A stretch of 64,000 nt of DNA from Actinomadura craniellae (GTDB taxonomy: Bacteria > Actinomycetota > Actinomycetes > Streptosporangiales > Streptosporangiaceae), in assembly GCF_003289645.1 (NCBI RefSeq), contig NZ_QLYX01000020.1, positions 79,783 to 143,782 on the forward strand, given 5' to 3'. Positions 18,574 to 27,797 of this stretch are shown here, in pieces. Under the pieces are notes generated by a model. The model was given only the letters and a program-made list of their open reading frames with translations. It ran no database searches and was not told where the DNA came from. Numbering within the stretch: the stretch's first letter is position 1; each line of letters begins with the position of its first letter. The position numbers and the translations under genes were made by a program.

Positions 18574-20427
18574 GTGTCACCCCGCAGCGACAGGTACGGA
18601 CTCTTGACCCGCGGCCGGTACGGATGGGCACTGGCGGTCGTCGCCGTCAGCGCGTTCATGATCACCATGGACAACACGGTGGTCCATGTCGCGCTGCCCG
18701 TCATCCGCGACGACCTGCAGATGAGCTCGGGCACGCTGCAGTGGGTCGCCACCGGCTACATCCTGATGTTCTCCTGCCTGATGATCGCCGGTGGGCGGCT
18801 GGCCGACGTCTACGGGTGCCGGGCCGTCCTCATCACGGGCATGGCGATCTTCACCGGGTCCTCGCTGATCGCCGGCGTCGCGCCCGACGGCACCGTGCTC
18901 ATCGCCGCCCGGGTGGTCCAGGGCGCCGGGGCCGCCCTCGCGCTGCCGTCCACCCTGGTCATCGTCACGGTGGGGCGCACCGACAAGCAGAAGTCCCTGG
19001 GCACCATCGTCTTCCTCGCCTCGTCCTCGGTGGCCATCGCCATCGGGCCGTTCGTCGGCGGCTTCATCGCCTCGCACTGGCACTGGGGCTGGATCTTCCT
19101 CATCAACGTGGTGCCGGGCATCGCGGTGATGCTGCTGGCGGCGGTCGTGGTCAGCGGCCGGCCCGAGCAGACCGGTACCCGGCTCGACCTGCCCGGGGTG
19201 CTCACCTCGGCCATCGCGCTGTTCGCGTTCACCTACGGACTGGACCAGGCGCACCGGCACGGCCTGCAGGACCCCACGGTGCTCGCCGTGTTCGGGCTGG
19301 CGGGCTCCGCCGCCCTGGCGTTCGTCCTCGTGGAGCGCTGGGCCCCCGACCCGATGATCAACCTGGAGTTCTTCCGGAACCGGGTGTTCACCGGCGGGCT
19401 CGTCACCCAGATGCTCTGGGGCATCGGGTTCAACGGGGTGCTGTTCTACACCTCCTTCTTTCTCCAGGACGTGCTGGGCTTCGCACCGACCAAGACCGGC
19501 CTGGTATTCCTGCCGCCCGCCATCCTCCTGCTGCTCATGACCCCGGTGTCGTTCTGGCTGGCCGAACGGATCGGCCCCCGGATCAGCATCGGCGGCGGGA
19601 TGTGCGTGCTGGCGGCCGGGATGGCCAGCTTCACCGTGCTCCGCCCCGGGGACGGCCTGCCGCAGCTCATGCCCGGCGTGCTGGTGCTGAGCGCCGGCGC
19701 GGCGATGGCCATGCCGCTGGCCATGTACGTGCTCAAGTCGGTGCCCGAGGAGCGGGCCGGGGTGGCCAGCGGCATCCTCAACGTGGTCCGCGAGGTGTCC
19801 GTCGCATTCGGCATCGCGGTCCTCGGCGTCATCATCGCCGCGCTGGAGAAGCGCGCACTGGCCGGCGGCGCCGACAAAGTCGAGGCGTTCCGGCACGCCG
19901 TCTCCTTCGGACTGCTGATCGGCGGCGGGCTGGTACTGGCCGGCGGCCTGATCGTCGCACTGACCCTGCCGCGCCGGTCCGCCGCGCCTGTACCGGCGCG
20001 GCAGCCCCTCATGCTGGGCCCGGCGGCCATCCCACTGCCCGCGCGCGGCGCGGGCGGGCGGTGGCGCAGCGACACCCGGCGCGGCTCCGCCGGCCGGTGG
20101 ATCCGCGACGCGCAGGGCGAGGGCGCCCGGCGGGCGGGACTGCGCGTCCCGCCGCCCCCTCCGCCGGAGGGGTGGCACGAGCCGTACATCCCACCGCAGG
20201 GTTCCGCGGCGGGCCCCACTGCGGACCGCGTGCCGGGCCCCACAGCGGATCTCACGGTGGACCGCGTGCCGGGCCCCCTGCCGAGCCCCACGGCGGACCA
20301 CGTGCCGGGCCCGGCGGCGGACCGCGCCCCGGACCCCACGGCGGAACGCGTGCCGGCGGAGCGGCGACCTGTGGCCGCGCGGGTGGAACACGGTGGACCG
20401 GGGCGCTATCGTCGCGACCCCTGGTAG
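18574..20427 (+). CDS. MFS exporter, DHA2 (14-TM, EmrB/QacA-like)
   Basis: The 617-residue protein has the DHA2 drug:H+ antiporter layout, with motif C-like and motif D1 sequences (MDNTVVHVALPVI near residue 32, GGRLADVYGCRAV near 72, VVQGAGAALALPSTLV near 113) and about 14 hydrophobic segments up to residue 470. It then has an unusual 150-residue cytoplasmic tail with degenerate Pro-rich repeats of the type PTADRVPG. It is divergent from the PKS and 16 bp before the glycosyltransferase, so export of the PKS product is the natural guess. GTG 18574 has no clear ribosome site; TTG 18604 is an alternative. Confidence 0.85.
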   Translation: MSPRSDRYGLLTRGRYGWALAVVAVSAFMITMDNTVVHVALPVIRDDLQMSSGTLQWVATGYILMFSCLMIAGGRLADVYGCRAVLITGMAIFTGSSLIAGVAPDGTVLIAARVVQGAGAALALPSTLVIVTVGRTDKQKSLGTIVFLASSSVAIAIGPFVGGFIASHWHWGWIFLINVVPGIAVMLLAAVVVSGRPEQTGTRLDLPGVLTSAIALFAFTYGLDQAHRHGLQDPTVLAVFGLAGSAALAFVLVERWAPDPMINLEFFRNRVFTGGLVTQMLWGIGFNGVLFYTSFFLQDVLGFAPTKTGLVFLPPAILLLLMTPVSFWLAERIGPRISIGGGMCVLAAGMASFTVLRPGDGLPQLMPGVLVLSAGAAMAMPLAMYVLKSVPEERAGVASGILNVVREVSVAFGIAVLGVIIAALEKRALAGGADKVEAFRHAVSFGLLIGGGLVLAGGLIVALTLPRRSAAPVPARQPLMLGPAAIPLPARGAGGRWRSDTRRGSAGRWIRDAQGEGARRAGLRVPPPPPPEGWHEPYIPPQGSAAGPTADRVPGPTADLTVDRVPGPLPSPTADHVPGPAADRAPDPTAERVPAERRPVAARVEHGGPGRYRRDPW

Positions 20428-20443
20428 GCGCGAAAGGGTCGGC

Positions 20444-21694
20444 ATGTCACGAAGAGTCGTGATCTACGCGGTGGGTTCGCGCGGCGACATCCAGCCGGGC
20501 GTCGCCCTGGGCCGGGAACTGACGAAGCGCGGCGACAAGGTGCGCGTCGTGGCCGTCTCGCGGTACGAGGACCTGGTCGCCTCCGCCGGCCTGGAACTCT
20601 CCGCGATCTCGGCCGACCCCACCCAGATCGCCGAGTCCGACGAGCTCCAGGAATGGCTGGCGGGCGGGCGCAACCCGGTGAAGTTCGTCCGCAACTTCAA
20701 GAAGATCCTCGGGCCGCTGGCCGAGCGGATGCTGGCGGAGACGTACGCCGCCTGCACCGACGCCGACCTGCTGATCACACCGACGATGGGCTTCCTGGGC
20801 GAGCACCTCGGCGCCCGGCTGGGCATCCCCTGGGCGCTGGTGCACTTCCAGCCCAGCCAGCCCACCCGGGCCTTCCCGCACCCGCTGATCCCCCAGGCGG
20901 GCCTGCTCGGCAAGCCCGGCAACCGGCTCAGCTACGAGCTGATGGAACTGATGGCCTGGCAGCTGCTGCGGCCGTTCATCAACCCCTGGCGGCGGTCGGC
21001 GCTGGACCTGCCGAAGCTCCCCCCGCGCGGACCGGCGCCGCGCGCCCGGCGGGACCGGCGGCCGGTGCTGTGCGCGTTCAGCCCCACCGTGGTCCCGCGG
21101 CCCGCCGACTGGCCGTCGTACGTGCACATGCACGGCTACTGGTTCCTGGACGCCGCCCCCGGCTGGACACCGCCCGCCGAGCTGGAGTCCTTCCTGGCGG
21201 CCGGGCCGCCCCCGGTGTACGTGGGCTTCGGCAGCATGGTCCCCAAGGACCCGGCGGCCACCGGCGAGATGATCGTCGCGGCGCTGCGCGCGGCGGGCGC
21301 CCGCGGCGTGGTCCACGGCGTCGATCCCGGGCTGGCCGGCGACGACCTCATGGTGGTGGACGACGTGCCGCACACCTGGCTGTTCCCGAAGATGGCCGCC
21401 GTCGTCCACCACGGCGGGGCGGGCACCACCGCGGCCGGGCTGCGCGCCGGCGTCCCCTCGCTGGTCTGCCACTTCTTCGGCGACCAGCCCTACTGGGGCG
21501 AGCGCGTCGCGGCCCTGGACGCCGGCCCGGCCCCGCTGCCGTTCAAGGAGCTGACCGCCGAGCGGCTGGCCGCCGGGATCCGCACCGCCACGGAGACCCC
21601 CGGGCTGCGCGCCGCCGCCCGGTCCCTCGGCAAGCGCATCCGGGCGGAGGACGGGATCGCCGCCGCCCGCACCGTCCTCGACGACCTCTGCTGA
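20444..21694 (+). CDS. GT1-family glycosyltransferase (MGT/sterol glucosyltransferase-like)
   Basis: The 416-residue GT-B enzyme begins with the acceptor-domain motif GSRGDIQPGVALGREL and has the donor-site motif HHGGAGTTAAGLRAGVP near residue 325 followed by GDQPYWGERVA. It should transfer a sugar from an NDP or lipid-independent donor to a hydroxyl of a lipid or polyketide. ATG 20444 has GAAAGGG upstream and follows the exporter stop by 16 nt, so the two form an operon. Sugar specificity cannot be read from the sequence. A beta-hydroxy group left by the PKS would be a suitable acceptor (inference). Confidence 0.85.
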   Translation: MSRRVVIYAVGSRGDIQPGVALGRELTKRGDKVRVVAVSRYEDLVASAGLELSAISADPTQIAESDELQEWLAGGRNPVKFVRNFKKILGPLAERMLAETYAACTDADLLITPTMGFLGEHLGARLGIPWALVHFQPSQPTRAFPHPLIPQAGLLGKPGNRLSYELMELMAWQLLRPFINPWRRSALDLPKLPPRGPAPRARRDRRPVLCAFSPTVVPRPADWPSYVHMHGYWFLDAAPGWTPPAELESFLAAGPPPVYVGFGSMVPKDPAATGEMIVAALRAAGARGVVHGVDPGLAGDDLMVVDDVPHTWLFPKMAAVVHHGGAGTTAAGLRAGVPSLVCHFFGDQPYWGERVAALDAGPAPLPFKELTAERLAAGIRTATETPGLRAAARSLGKRIRAEDGIAAARTVLDDLC

Positions 21695-21704
21695 CCCACC
21701 GGGA

Positions 21705-21722
21705 TTGTCACGACCGTGACGA
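21705..21722. promoter_or_regulatory. Palindromic operator, copy 3 (desaturase)
   Basis: TTGTCAC-GACC-GTGACGA matches the 18231 copy with the same 4-bp spacer and one substitution. Additional GTGAC half-sites follow at 21731. It lies about 95 bp upstream of the desaturase start, close to the spacing seen for the other two copies. Confidence 0.6.
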
Positions 21723-21816
21723 AAACCCGGGTGACAGCAGTGACTTCGGCCCGTAGTTCACCGGGAGCCCCCTCAGTACCGTTCCGCTGACTCCACTTCG
21801 CCAGAAGGAGAGCCAG

Positions 21817-22755
21817 ATGGCGGAACAGGCTGTACTCGCCGACCCGAACGCCCCGTGGGGCGAGCGGATGGGAACCCCCGACCGGGTGATCGTCGGGATC
21901 TTCGTCGGCATCCCGTTCGTGGCGGTGATCGCCTCCATTGTCGTCCTGTGGGGCTGGGGCGTGACCTGGCGCGATCTGGTGATCGGCGCGGTCATGTATG
22001 TCGTCACCGGCCACGGGATCACCATCGGCTACCACCGGCTGTTCACCCACAAGTCGTTCAAGGCCAACCGCCCGCTGAAGATCGGGCTGGCGGTCGCCGG
22101 CACGATGGCCATCGAGGGCGACGTCATGACCTGGGCGGCCGACCACCGGCGCCACCACCAGTACTCCGACCAGCCCGGCGACCCGCACTCGCCGTGGCGC
22201 TTCGGCAGGTCCGTCCCCGCCCTGGTCAAGGGCATGGTGTGGGCGCACGTCGGGTGGACGTTCAACAACGAGAAGACCAACCAGCAGCGGTACGTCCCCG
22301 ACCTGCTCGCCGACCGGGACCTGCAACGGGTCGCCGCCTGGCAGCCCGCGATCGTCCTGTTCTCCCTGCTGGCCCCCGCCGTGGTGGGCGGGCTGTGGGG
22401 CGCGGGCGCCTGGGACGGCGGCGCCGCCTGGTCGGCGTTCTTCTGGGCCGGGCTGGTGCGGATCGGCCTGCTCCACCACGTGACCTGGTCGATCAACTCG
22501 ATCTGCCACCTCGCCGGCTCCCACCCGTTCCGATCCCGCGACCGGTCCGGCAACGTGTGGTGGCTCGCGCCGATCTCCGGCGGCGAGTCGTGGCACAACC
22601 TGCACCACGCCGACCCGACCTCGGCCCGGCACGGCGCGCTGCGCGGCCAGATCGACTCCAGCGCCCGGCTCATCTGGCTCTTCGAGCGGCTCGGCTGGGC
22701 CCACGACGTCCGCTGGCCGAACGAGCAACGCCTGGCCGCCCGCAAGGCGACCTAG
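21817..22755 (+). CDS. Acyl-CoA delta-9 type desaturase
   Basis: The 312-residue integral membrane di-iron desaturase has the three His boxes: HRLFTH near residue 73, HRRHH near 110 and HNLHH near 267. It introduces a cis double bond into a fatty acyl-CoA using O2 and a ferredoxin or flavodoxin reductase. ATG follows AAGGAG. It shares the operator motif with the PKS locus, so it probably tailors an acyl chain for that pathway, though housekeeping desaturation cannot be excluded. Its stop is 10 bp from the convergent RibD-like gene. Confidence 0.9.
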   Translation: MAEQAVLADPNAPWGERMGTPDRVIVGIFVGIPFVAVIASIVVLWGWGVTWRDLVIGAVMYVVTGHGITIGYHRLFTHKSFKANRPLKIGLAVAGTMAIEGDVMTWAADHRRHHQYSDQPGDPHSPWRFGRSVPALVKGMVWAHVGWTFNNEKTNQQRYVPDLLADRDLQRVAAWQPAIVLFSLLAPAVVGGLWGAGAWDGGAAWSAFFWAGLVRIGLLHHVTWSINSICHLAGSHPFRSRDRSGNVWWLAPISGGESWHNLHHADPTSARHGALRGQIDSSARLIWLFERLGWAHDVRWPNEQRLAARKAT

Positions 22756-22765
22756 CCCGGACCGG

Positions 22766-23344
22766 CTACCGCACGACGCGGAAGCACAGGTGCGTGACCT
22801 GGGGCGACCCGGCCAGGCCAGTCCGTTCCAGCTCGATGCGACCGGTGTCCAGGTGGTCGAACAGCCTGGTGCCCGCGCCGAGCAGTACCGGCACCAGTTG
22901 CAGCCGGATCTCGTCCACGAGTCCAGCCCGCACGAACTGCCGGGCGGTGTGCGCTCCGCCCATGACCAGGACGTCCTTCCCGCCCGCGGCCTCCCGGGCC
23001 CGCCGCAGCGCGTCCTCGACGCCCGTGACGAAGATGAACGTCCCGCTCTTCTCGACCCGGTCCTCCCGCGGCTCGTGGGTGAGCACGACGCACGGGAGGG
23101 GGTACGGGGTGTCCTGCCACAGCCCGACTCCCACGTCGAACATCCGCCTGCCCACCACGGTCGCCCCCGTGGTCGCCAGCAGGTCCCGCACCGCCTCGGC
23201 GTTCACCCCCTGATCCGCGTTGCCGTGGAACATCCATTCATGCAGCCGCTCGCCGCCCTCCCCCATGGGCCGTTCGACGCCGACGTCCGGCCCCGCGGAG
23301 AATCCGTCCAGGGACACCGACATGCTCAACAGAACTCTTCCCAT
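22766..23344 (-). CDS. RibD C-terminal domain (DHFR-like) reductase
   Basis: A 192-residue RibD_C protein: VLLSMSVSLDGFSAGP at the start, GATVVGRRMFDVG near residue 60, KDVLVMGGAHTARQFVRAGLVDEIRLQLVPVLLG near residue 122. It is the same family as 5652-6230 but only distantly similar. It probably uses NADPH on an unknown substrate. ATG 23344 has no evident ribosome site, so the message may be leaderless. Confidence 0.8.
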   Translation of the reverse strand: MGRVLLSMSVSLDGFSAGPDVGVERPMGEGGERLHEWMFHGNADQGVNAEAVRDLLATTGATVVGRRMFDVGVGLWQDTPYPLPCVVLTHEPREDRVEKSGTFIFVTGVEDALRRAREAAGGKDVLVMGGAHTARQFVRAGLVDEIRLQLVPVLLGAGTRLFDHLDTGRIELERTGLAGSPQVTHLCFRVVR

Positions 23345-23358
23345 GCGCCGACTTTAGG

Positions 23359-23403
23359 ACTCGACCGGTGCACCCATCAGGTCCAATTCCAGGCCGGTCG
23401 AGT
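23359..23403 (-). terminator. Inverted repeat after mutT1
   Basis: ACTCGACCGG (23359-23368) pairs with CCGGTCGAGT (23394-23403), 10 bp, with a 25-nt loop, immediately after the mutT1 stop. It plausibly ends the ppk-mutT1 transcript. Confidence 0.4.
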
Positions 23404-23417
23404 GGGCCGATTACGGG

Positions 23418-24311
23418 TCAGGGGCGAGCCGTGTGCCGCTCCAGGGCCGCCAGGGCGGGGTCCTCGGCGGCCAGGTGCGCGACCCAGAAGCCGCCCTTGC
23501 GCAGGGACGGGTCGTCGGGGCGCTTCTCGCCCAAGCGGTCGCACAACTCGGCCACCAGCTCGCCGACCAGCTCGCCGTGGGTGCACACCACGGTGGACAC
23601 CCCGTCGTCCAGCAGGCCGGCCAGCCGGGACCGGGCGGTCGCGGCGTCGGTGTGGCCGACGGTGAACGCCAGGTCCGTGACCACCGACACGCGGGCGCGC
23701 TGCGCGTACGGCAGCAGGGTCTCCGTGCAGCGGGCGGTGGCGGAGGCGACCAGCCGGACGGGTCCGTACCCGGCGAGCAGGTCGGCCAGCGCCAGCGCCT
23801 CGGCCCGGCCGGGGGAGTCCAGCGGGCGCAGCGCGTCGTGCTCGCGCCACCGGCCCTTGTCCCCGGCGGACCCGTGCCGCAGGATCACGACCGGCCGGGT
23901 CAGGGCGGGGCCGGCGGCGAACTCGCGCAGCAGGTCGACGTCGCGCGGGTAGCTGAGCAGTTGCTCCGCCTCCGCTGGAGCGCTCCAGATGATCCGGTCG
24001 ACCTCGTCGTTGGGGACGAAGCCGTTCCCGGCCGCGACGGTGGCGGCCCAGTAGTCGACCTGCTTGGGCCGCCCGTCCTTCATGTAGGAGCTGCGCGGCA
24101 GGCGGCGGCCGAGCAGCGGGGTGAGCCCGGTCTCCTCCGCCACCTCGCGGACGGCGGCGCGCAGCACGTGCTCGCCGTCCTTCAGCTTGCCCTTGGGGAA
24201 CGTCCAGTCGTCGTACTTGGGCCGGTGGACCAGCGCCACCTCGGGCCCTGCGCTGCCGGGGCGCCACAGCACCGCCCCGGCGGCGTGAATCGGGGGTCGA
24301 GCCTCAGCCAT
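23418..24311 (-). CDS. mutT1: Nudix hydrolase fused to histidine phosphatase (MutT1-like)
   Basis: The 297-residue protein joins an N-terminal Nudix domain to a C-terminal histidine phosphatase domain. The Nudix box starts at GKLKDGEH near residue 40 and ends in REVAEETG; the phosphatase has the RHG motif (ILRHGSAG near residue 143). This is the architecture of mycobacterial MutT1, which degrades 8-oxo-dGTP and diadenosine polyphosphates. It overlaps the end of ppk by 8 bp, and the ppk-mutT1 order also occurs in Mycobacterium tuberculosis. Co-transcription with ppk is near certain. Confidence 0.9.
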   Translation of the reverse strand: MAEARPPIHAAGAVLWRPGSAGPEVALVHRPKYDDWTFPKGKLKDGEHVLRAAVREVAEETGLTPLLGRRLPRSSYMKDGRPKQVDYWAATVAAGNGFVPNDEVDRIIWSAPAEAEQLLSYPRDVDLLREFAAGPALTRPVVILRHGSAGDKGRWREHDALRPLDSPGRAEALALADLLAGYGPVRLVASATARCTETLLPYAQRARVSVVTDLAFTVGHTDAATARSRLAGLLDDGVSTVVCTHGELVGELVAELCDRLGEKRPDDPSLRKGGFWVAHLAAEDPALAALERHTARP

Positions 24312-26397
24312 CCACCGTCCTCCAGCGCCGGCTTTTCATCAGATGGACCTGGACGTCGAGCGGGGGCCGCTCCGCGTCGGTGAGCGCCGCGACGGAGCGG
24401 GTCCACACCCCGTCGCCGTCCAGCCGCCAGGTGGCGGTGCCGTCCTCCATCGCCAGGTCCAGCAGCCGGACCAGTTCGGCCCGCTGGGCCCGGTCGGCGA
24501 CCCGGACCAGCGCCTCGACCCGGCGGTCGAGGTTGCGATGCATCAGGTCGGCGCTGCCCAGCCACACCTCGGGGTCGCCGCCCGCCTCGAACGCGAACAC
24601 CCGCGAGTGCTCCAGGAAGCGGCCGAGGACGCTGCGCACCCGGATGTTGTCCGACAGGCCCGGGACGCCCGGCCGGAGCACGCAGATCCCCCGCACCCAG
24701 ACGTCGACCGGCACCCCCGCCCGGGACGCGCGGTAGAGCGCGTCGATCGTGGCCTCGTCCACCAGCGAGTTGCACTTGAACCGGACCCGGGCGGGCAGCC
24801 CGGCCCGGTGGTTCTCGATCTCCTGCTCGACGCGCTCGATCAGACCGGCGCGCAGGCTGCGCGGCGCCACCAGCAGCCGGTTGTAGGTGTTCTGCCGGGA
24901 GTAGCCGGTCAGGTGGTTGAACAGCGCGCTGACGTCCTCGCCCACAGCGGCGTTCGCGGTGAGCAGCCCGAGGTCCTCGTACAGCCGGGCCGTCTTGGGG
25001 TGGTAGTTGCCGGTGCCGATGTGGCAGTAGCGGCGCAGCCCGCCGTCGGCCTCCTGCCGGACCACCAGCGACAGCTTGCAGTGCGTCTTCAGCCCGACGA
25101 ACCCGTACACCACGTGGCAGCCGGCCCGTTCGAGCTTGCGCGCCCAGGCGATGTTGGCCCGCTCGTCGAACCGGGCCTTGAGCTCCACCACCACGACGAC
25201 CTGCTTGCCCTGCTCGGCGGCGTCGATCAGGGCGTCCACGATGGGCGAGTCGCCGCTGGTGCGGTACAGCGTCTGCTTGATGGCCAGCACGTGCGGGTCG
25301 GCGGCGGCCTCCTCGATCATCCGCTGCACGGTGGTGGTGAACGAGTCGTAGGGGTGGTGGACGAGGACGTCGCGCTCGCGGACGGCGGCGAAGAAGTCCG
25401 CGTCGTGCGGCACCGACTGCTTGGACGGCACGAACGGCGGGTACTTGAGCTGCGGCTGGTCGAGGTCGGCGATGGCATCCAGCCCGGCCAGGTCCAGCGG
25501 CCCGGGCACCCGGTAGATCTGCGACTCGTCCAGGTCGAGCTCGGCCGTCAGCAGCTCCAGCACCTCGGGCGAGATCGACTCCTCCACCTCCAGCCGCACC
25601 ACCGGGCCGAACCTGCGGCGCAACAGTTCCCGCTCCAGCGCCTGGAGCAGGCCCTCGCTGATGTCCTCGTCGATCTCCAGGTCCTGGTTGCGGGTGACCC
25701 GGAAGGCGTGGTGCTCGACCACCTCCATGCCCACGAAGAGTTCGTGCAGGTGGGCGGCGATCACGTCCTCCAGCGGGGTGAACCGGCTGGGTGACGCCTC
25801 GATGAACCGCGGTAGCACCGGGGGGACCTTGACCCGGGCGAACAGGGTCGCCTCGTTGTCGGGGTCGCGCACGATGACGGCCAGGTTGAGCGAGCGTCCG
25901 GAGATGTAGGGGAACGGGTGCGCCGAGTCGACCACCAGCGGGGTCAGCACGGGGTAGATGCGCTCGCTGAACAGCCGGCGCAGCCGCTCGCGCTCGGTCT
26001 CCGCCAGCGCGTCCCACCGCAGGACCTCGATGCCCTCCTCGGCCAGCGCGGGGCGCAGTTCCTCGTGGAAGCAGGCCGAGTGCCGCAGCATCAGCTCGTG
26101 CGCGACGGCGGCGATGCGCTCCAGGGTCTCGCGGGGTTGCCGGCCGCTGGCGGAGCGGACGGCCAGCCCGGTGGCCAGCCGGCGGGCCAGCCCGGCCACC
26201 CGCACCATGAAGAACTCGTCCAGGTTGTTGGCGAAGATCGACAGGAAGCGCACGCGCTCCAGCAGCGGCAGCGCGGGGTCTTCGGCGAGTTCCAGGACGC
26301 GCTGGTTGAACCGCAGCCAGCTCTCCTCGCGATCGAGGAAGCGATCACCGGGCAGCGCCTCGTCCGGGAGGGGGAAATGTCCTGGATTGACGCTCAT
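24304..26397 (-). CDS. ppk: Polyphosphate kinase 1
   Basis: The 697-residue PPK1 builds polyphosphate from ATP through a phosphohistidine. Marks include [18 protein letters not shown] near residue 20, [14 protein letters not shown] near 56, the region of the autophosphorylated His in [20 protein letters not shown] near 440, and the late motif [14 protein letters not shown] 26397 is preferred; an upstream in-frame ATG at 26436 would add 13 residues outside the family. It is first in an operon with mutT1. Confidence 0.92.
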   Translation of the reverse strand: MSVNPGHFPLPDEALPGDRFLDREESWLRFNQRVLELAEDPALPLLERVRFLSIFANNLDEFFMVRVAGLARRLATGLAVRSASGRQPRETLERIAAVAHELMLRHSACFHEELRPALAEEGIEVLRWDALAETERERLRRLFSERIYPVLTPLVVDSAHPFPYISGRSLNLAVIVRDPDNEATLFARVKVPPVLPRFIEASPSRFTPLEDVIAAHLHELFVGMEVVEHHAFRVTRNQDLEIDEDISEGLLQALERELLRRRFGPVVRLEVEESISPEVLELLTAELDLDESQIYRVPGPLDLAGLDAIADLDQPQLKYPPFVPSKQSVPHDADFFAAVRERDVLVHHPYDSFTTTVQRMIEEAAADPHVLAIKQTLYRTSGDSPIVDALIDAAEQGKQVVVVVELKARFDERANIAWARKLERAGCHVVYGFVGLKTHCKLSLVVRQEADGGLRRYCHIGTGNYHPKTARLYEDLGLLTANAAVGEDVSALFNHLTGYSRQNTYNRLLVAPRSLRAGLIERVEQEIENHRAGLPARVRFKCNSLVDEATIDALYRASRAGVPVDVWVRGICVLRPGVPGLSDNIRVRSVLGRFLEHSRVFAFEAGGDPEVWLGSADLMHRNLDRRVEALVRVADRAQRAELVRLLDLAMEDGTATWRLDGDGVWTRSVAALTDAERPPLDVQVHLMKSRRWRTVDG

Positions 26398-26562
26398 ACC
26401 CACAATGATCCCCGGCGGAGGTAAACAGATGCGCATCCGAAGTGAACAAACGGCGAACTACCTGGCGAAGCTCGCCCCGGTCAGACTCTTCGAGCCGCCC
26501 GGACGTTCCCAAGATCGTATGCTTTCCGGCATCTTTCCCGCCCTCGAACCGAGCAGGAGCCC

Positions 26563-27183
26563 ATGGACCACCGGATCTGGCGGGCCGCCGCCCTCTCGCT
26601 CAAGGCCGCGCTGGTCCTCCTGCTGCTGTTCGCGCTGACCCACCAGGACTGGGAGCGGTTCGCCGACAAGGCGATGGACACCCGGGCGATCGCGTACCCG
26701 CTCGCCGCGCTGCTCGTCCCGGCCATCTGGGCGATCCGCCGCCGGGGCCGCTACCCCTGGGACATCGACGCGCTGCTCACCGCCCCGTTCGTCGTCGACG
26801 TGGCCGGCAACGCCGCGAACCTCTACGACACCGTCACCTGGTTCGACGACGCCTGCCACTTCGGCAACTGGGTGCTGCTGGGCGCCGCGGCCGGAGCCGC
26901 GCTGCTGCGCGGCCCCGCGCTGCCGCCCTGGGTGCTGGCGCTGTGCTGTGCCGGGATCGGGGCCATCACCGCCATCGGCTGGGAGATCGCCGAATACGGG
27001 GCGTTCATCCTCGACACCCCCGAGACGGTCGGCATCTACCGTGACACGCTCGGCGACGAGGCGCTGGGGACCCTTGGGGCCACCGCCGCCGGGCTGTTCA
27101 CCGCGGTGCGCGCCCGCCGGGCTACGCCATCCGGGCGAACGCCACGTACCGCTTCGTCCGCGACCCCTTCGGGTGGCAGCTGA
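26563..27183 (+). CDS. Membrane protein, DUF2238/YjdF-like
   Basis: The 206-residue protein has about five hydrophobic helices. Polar motifs characteristic of the YjdF/DUF2238 group are present: NLYDTVTWFDDACHFGNWVLL near residue 87 and GWEIAEYGAF near residue 141. Function is unknown. ATG follows AGGAG. The 3' end overlaps the convergent sortase gene by 62 bp; the last 20 residues (Ser/Thr/Pro-rich) lie within that overlap. Confidence 0.7.
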   Translation: MDHRIWRAAALSLKAALVLLLLFALTHQDWERFADKAMDTRAIAYPLAALLVPAIWAIRRRGRYPWDIDALLTAPFVVDVAGNAANLYDTVTWFDDACHFGNWVLLGAAAGAALLRGPALPPWVLALCCAGIGAITAIGWEIAEYGAFILDTPETVGIYRDTLGDEALGTLGATAAGLFTAVRARRATPSGRTPRTASSATPSGGS

Positions 27184-27661
27184 ACAGGGTGGCGATCCGC
27201 TGGGTCGGCACCTTGCCCGGCCGGAACGGGACGGGCTCCGCGATCTTCTTGTTGCTCTCGGGGACGATGCGCAGGCTGAAGACACGGTAGACGTACTGGC
27301 GCCCGCGCGCCTTGACGATGATCCGGTCGCCCTTGCGCAGCAGGTGGATGTTCGCGAAGGGCGCGGGATGCATGGTGCGGTGGCCCGCCAGCACCATGTT
27401 GCCGATCGCGCCGGGCGGCGCGGTGCCGGGATAGTGCCCGATCCCGCGGGTCAGCGCCCGCTGGCTCACGCCCTTGACCACCCGGTGCCGGTACTTGCGG
27501 CCGAACCGCGGGATGTGGACGGTGACGGTCGTCGTCTTCTTCTTTTTCTTTTTGGGGGCGGCTGCCGGGACCGCGGCGGGCGCCGCCGCCGTGGGGGCGG
27601 CGGGCGGCACGCTCAGCGCCACGACCAGCAGGGCCGCCAGGGCGAGCCGTACCGATCTCAT
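27122..27661 (-). CDS. Class E sortase
   Basis: The 179-residue secreted or membrane-tethered transpeptidase has a signal peptide (about residues 1-26), then a run of six lysines, then the sortase barrel. Catalytic residues are visible: His in VLAGHRTMH near residue 97, Cys in LFSCHP near residue 160 and Arg shortly after. The segment PGTAPPGAIGNM is typical of class E enzymes, which anchor LAxTG proteins to peptidoglycan in actinomycetes. ATG 27661 has GAGG upstream. No obvious LAxTG substrate lies in the window, though the neighbours are secreted proteins. Confidence 0.85.
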   Translation of the reverse strand: MRSVRLALAALLVVALSVPPAAPTAAAPAAVPAAAPKKKKKKTTTVTVHIPRFGRKYRHRVVKGVSQRALTRGIGHYPGTAPPGAIGNMVLAGHRTMHPAPFANIHLLRKGDRIIVKARGRQYVYRVFSLRIVPESNKKIAEPVPFRPGKVPTQRIATLFSCHPKGSRTKRYVAFARMA

Positions 27662-27700
27662 GCCTACCTCGCTGTTCCTCGCGTTCGAGGGGCGCGCGAG

Positions 27701-27760
27701 CGGGGGAGCGCCCGGGCGGACGCTCCCCCGCTCACCGTCCGGCCCGCGGGCCGGACGGTG
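27701..27760 (-). terminator. Twin hairpin terminator
   Basis: The first hairpin pairs CGGGGGAGCG (27701-27710) with 27721-27730. The second pairs CACCGTCCGGCCC (27733-27745) with 27748-27760, 13 perfect base pairs. They lie between the His-rich gene and the sortase start. Confidence 0.65.
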
Positions 27761-27797
27761 ATGCATCACGACGGGACCGGAAGTTCCCGGAACGCCG

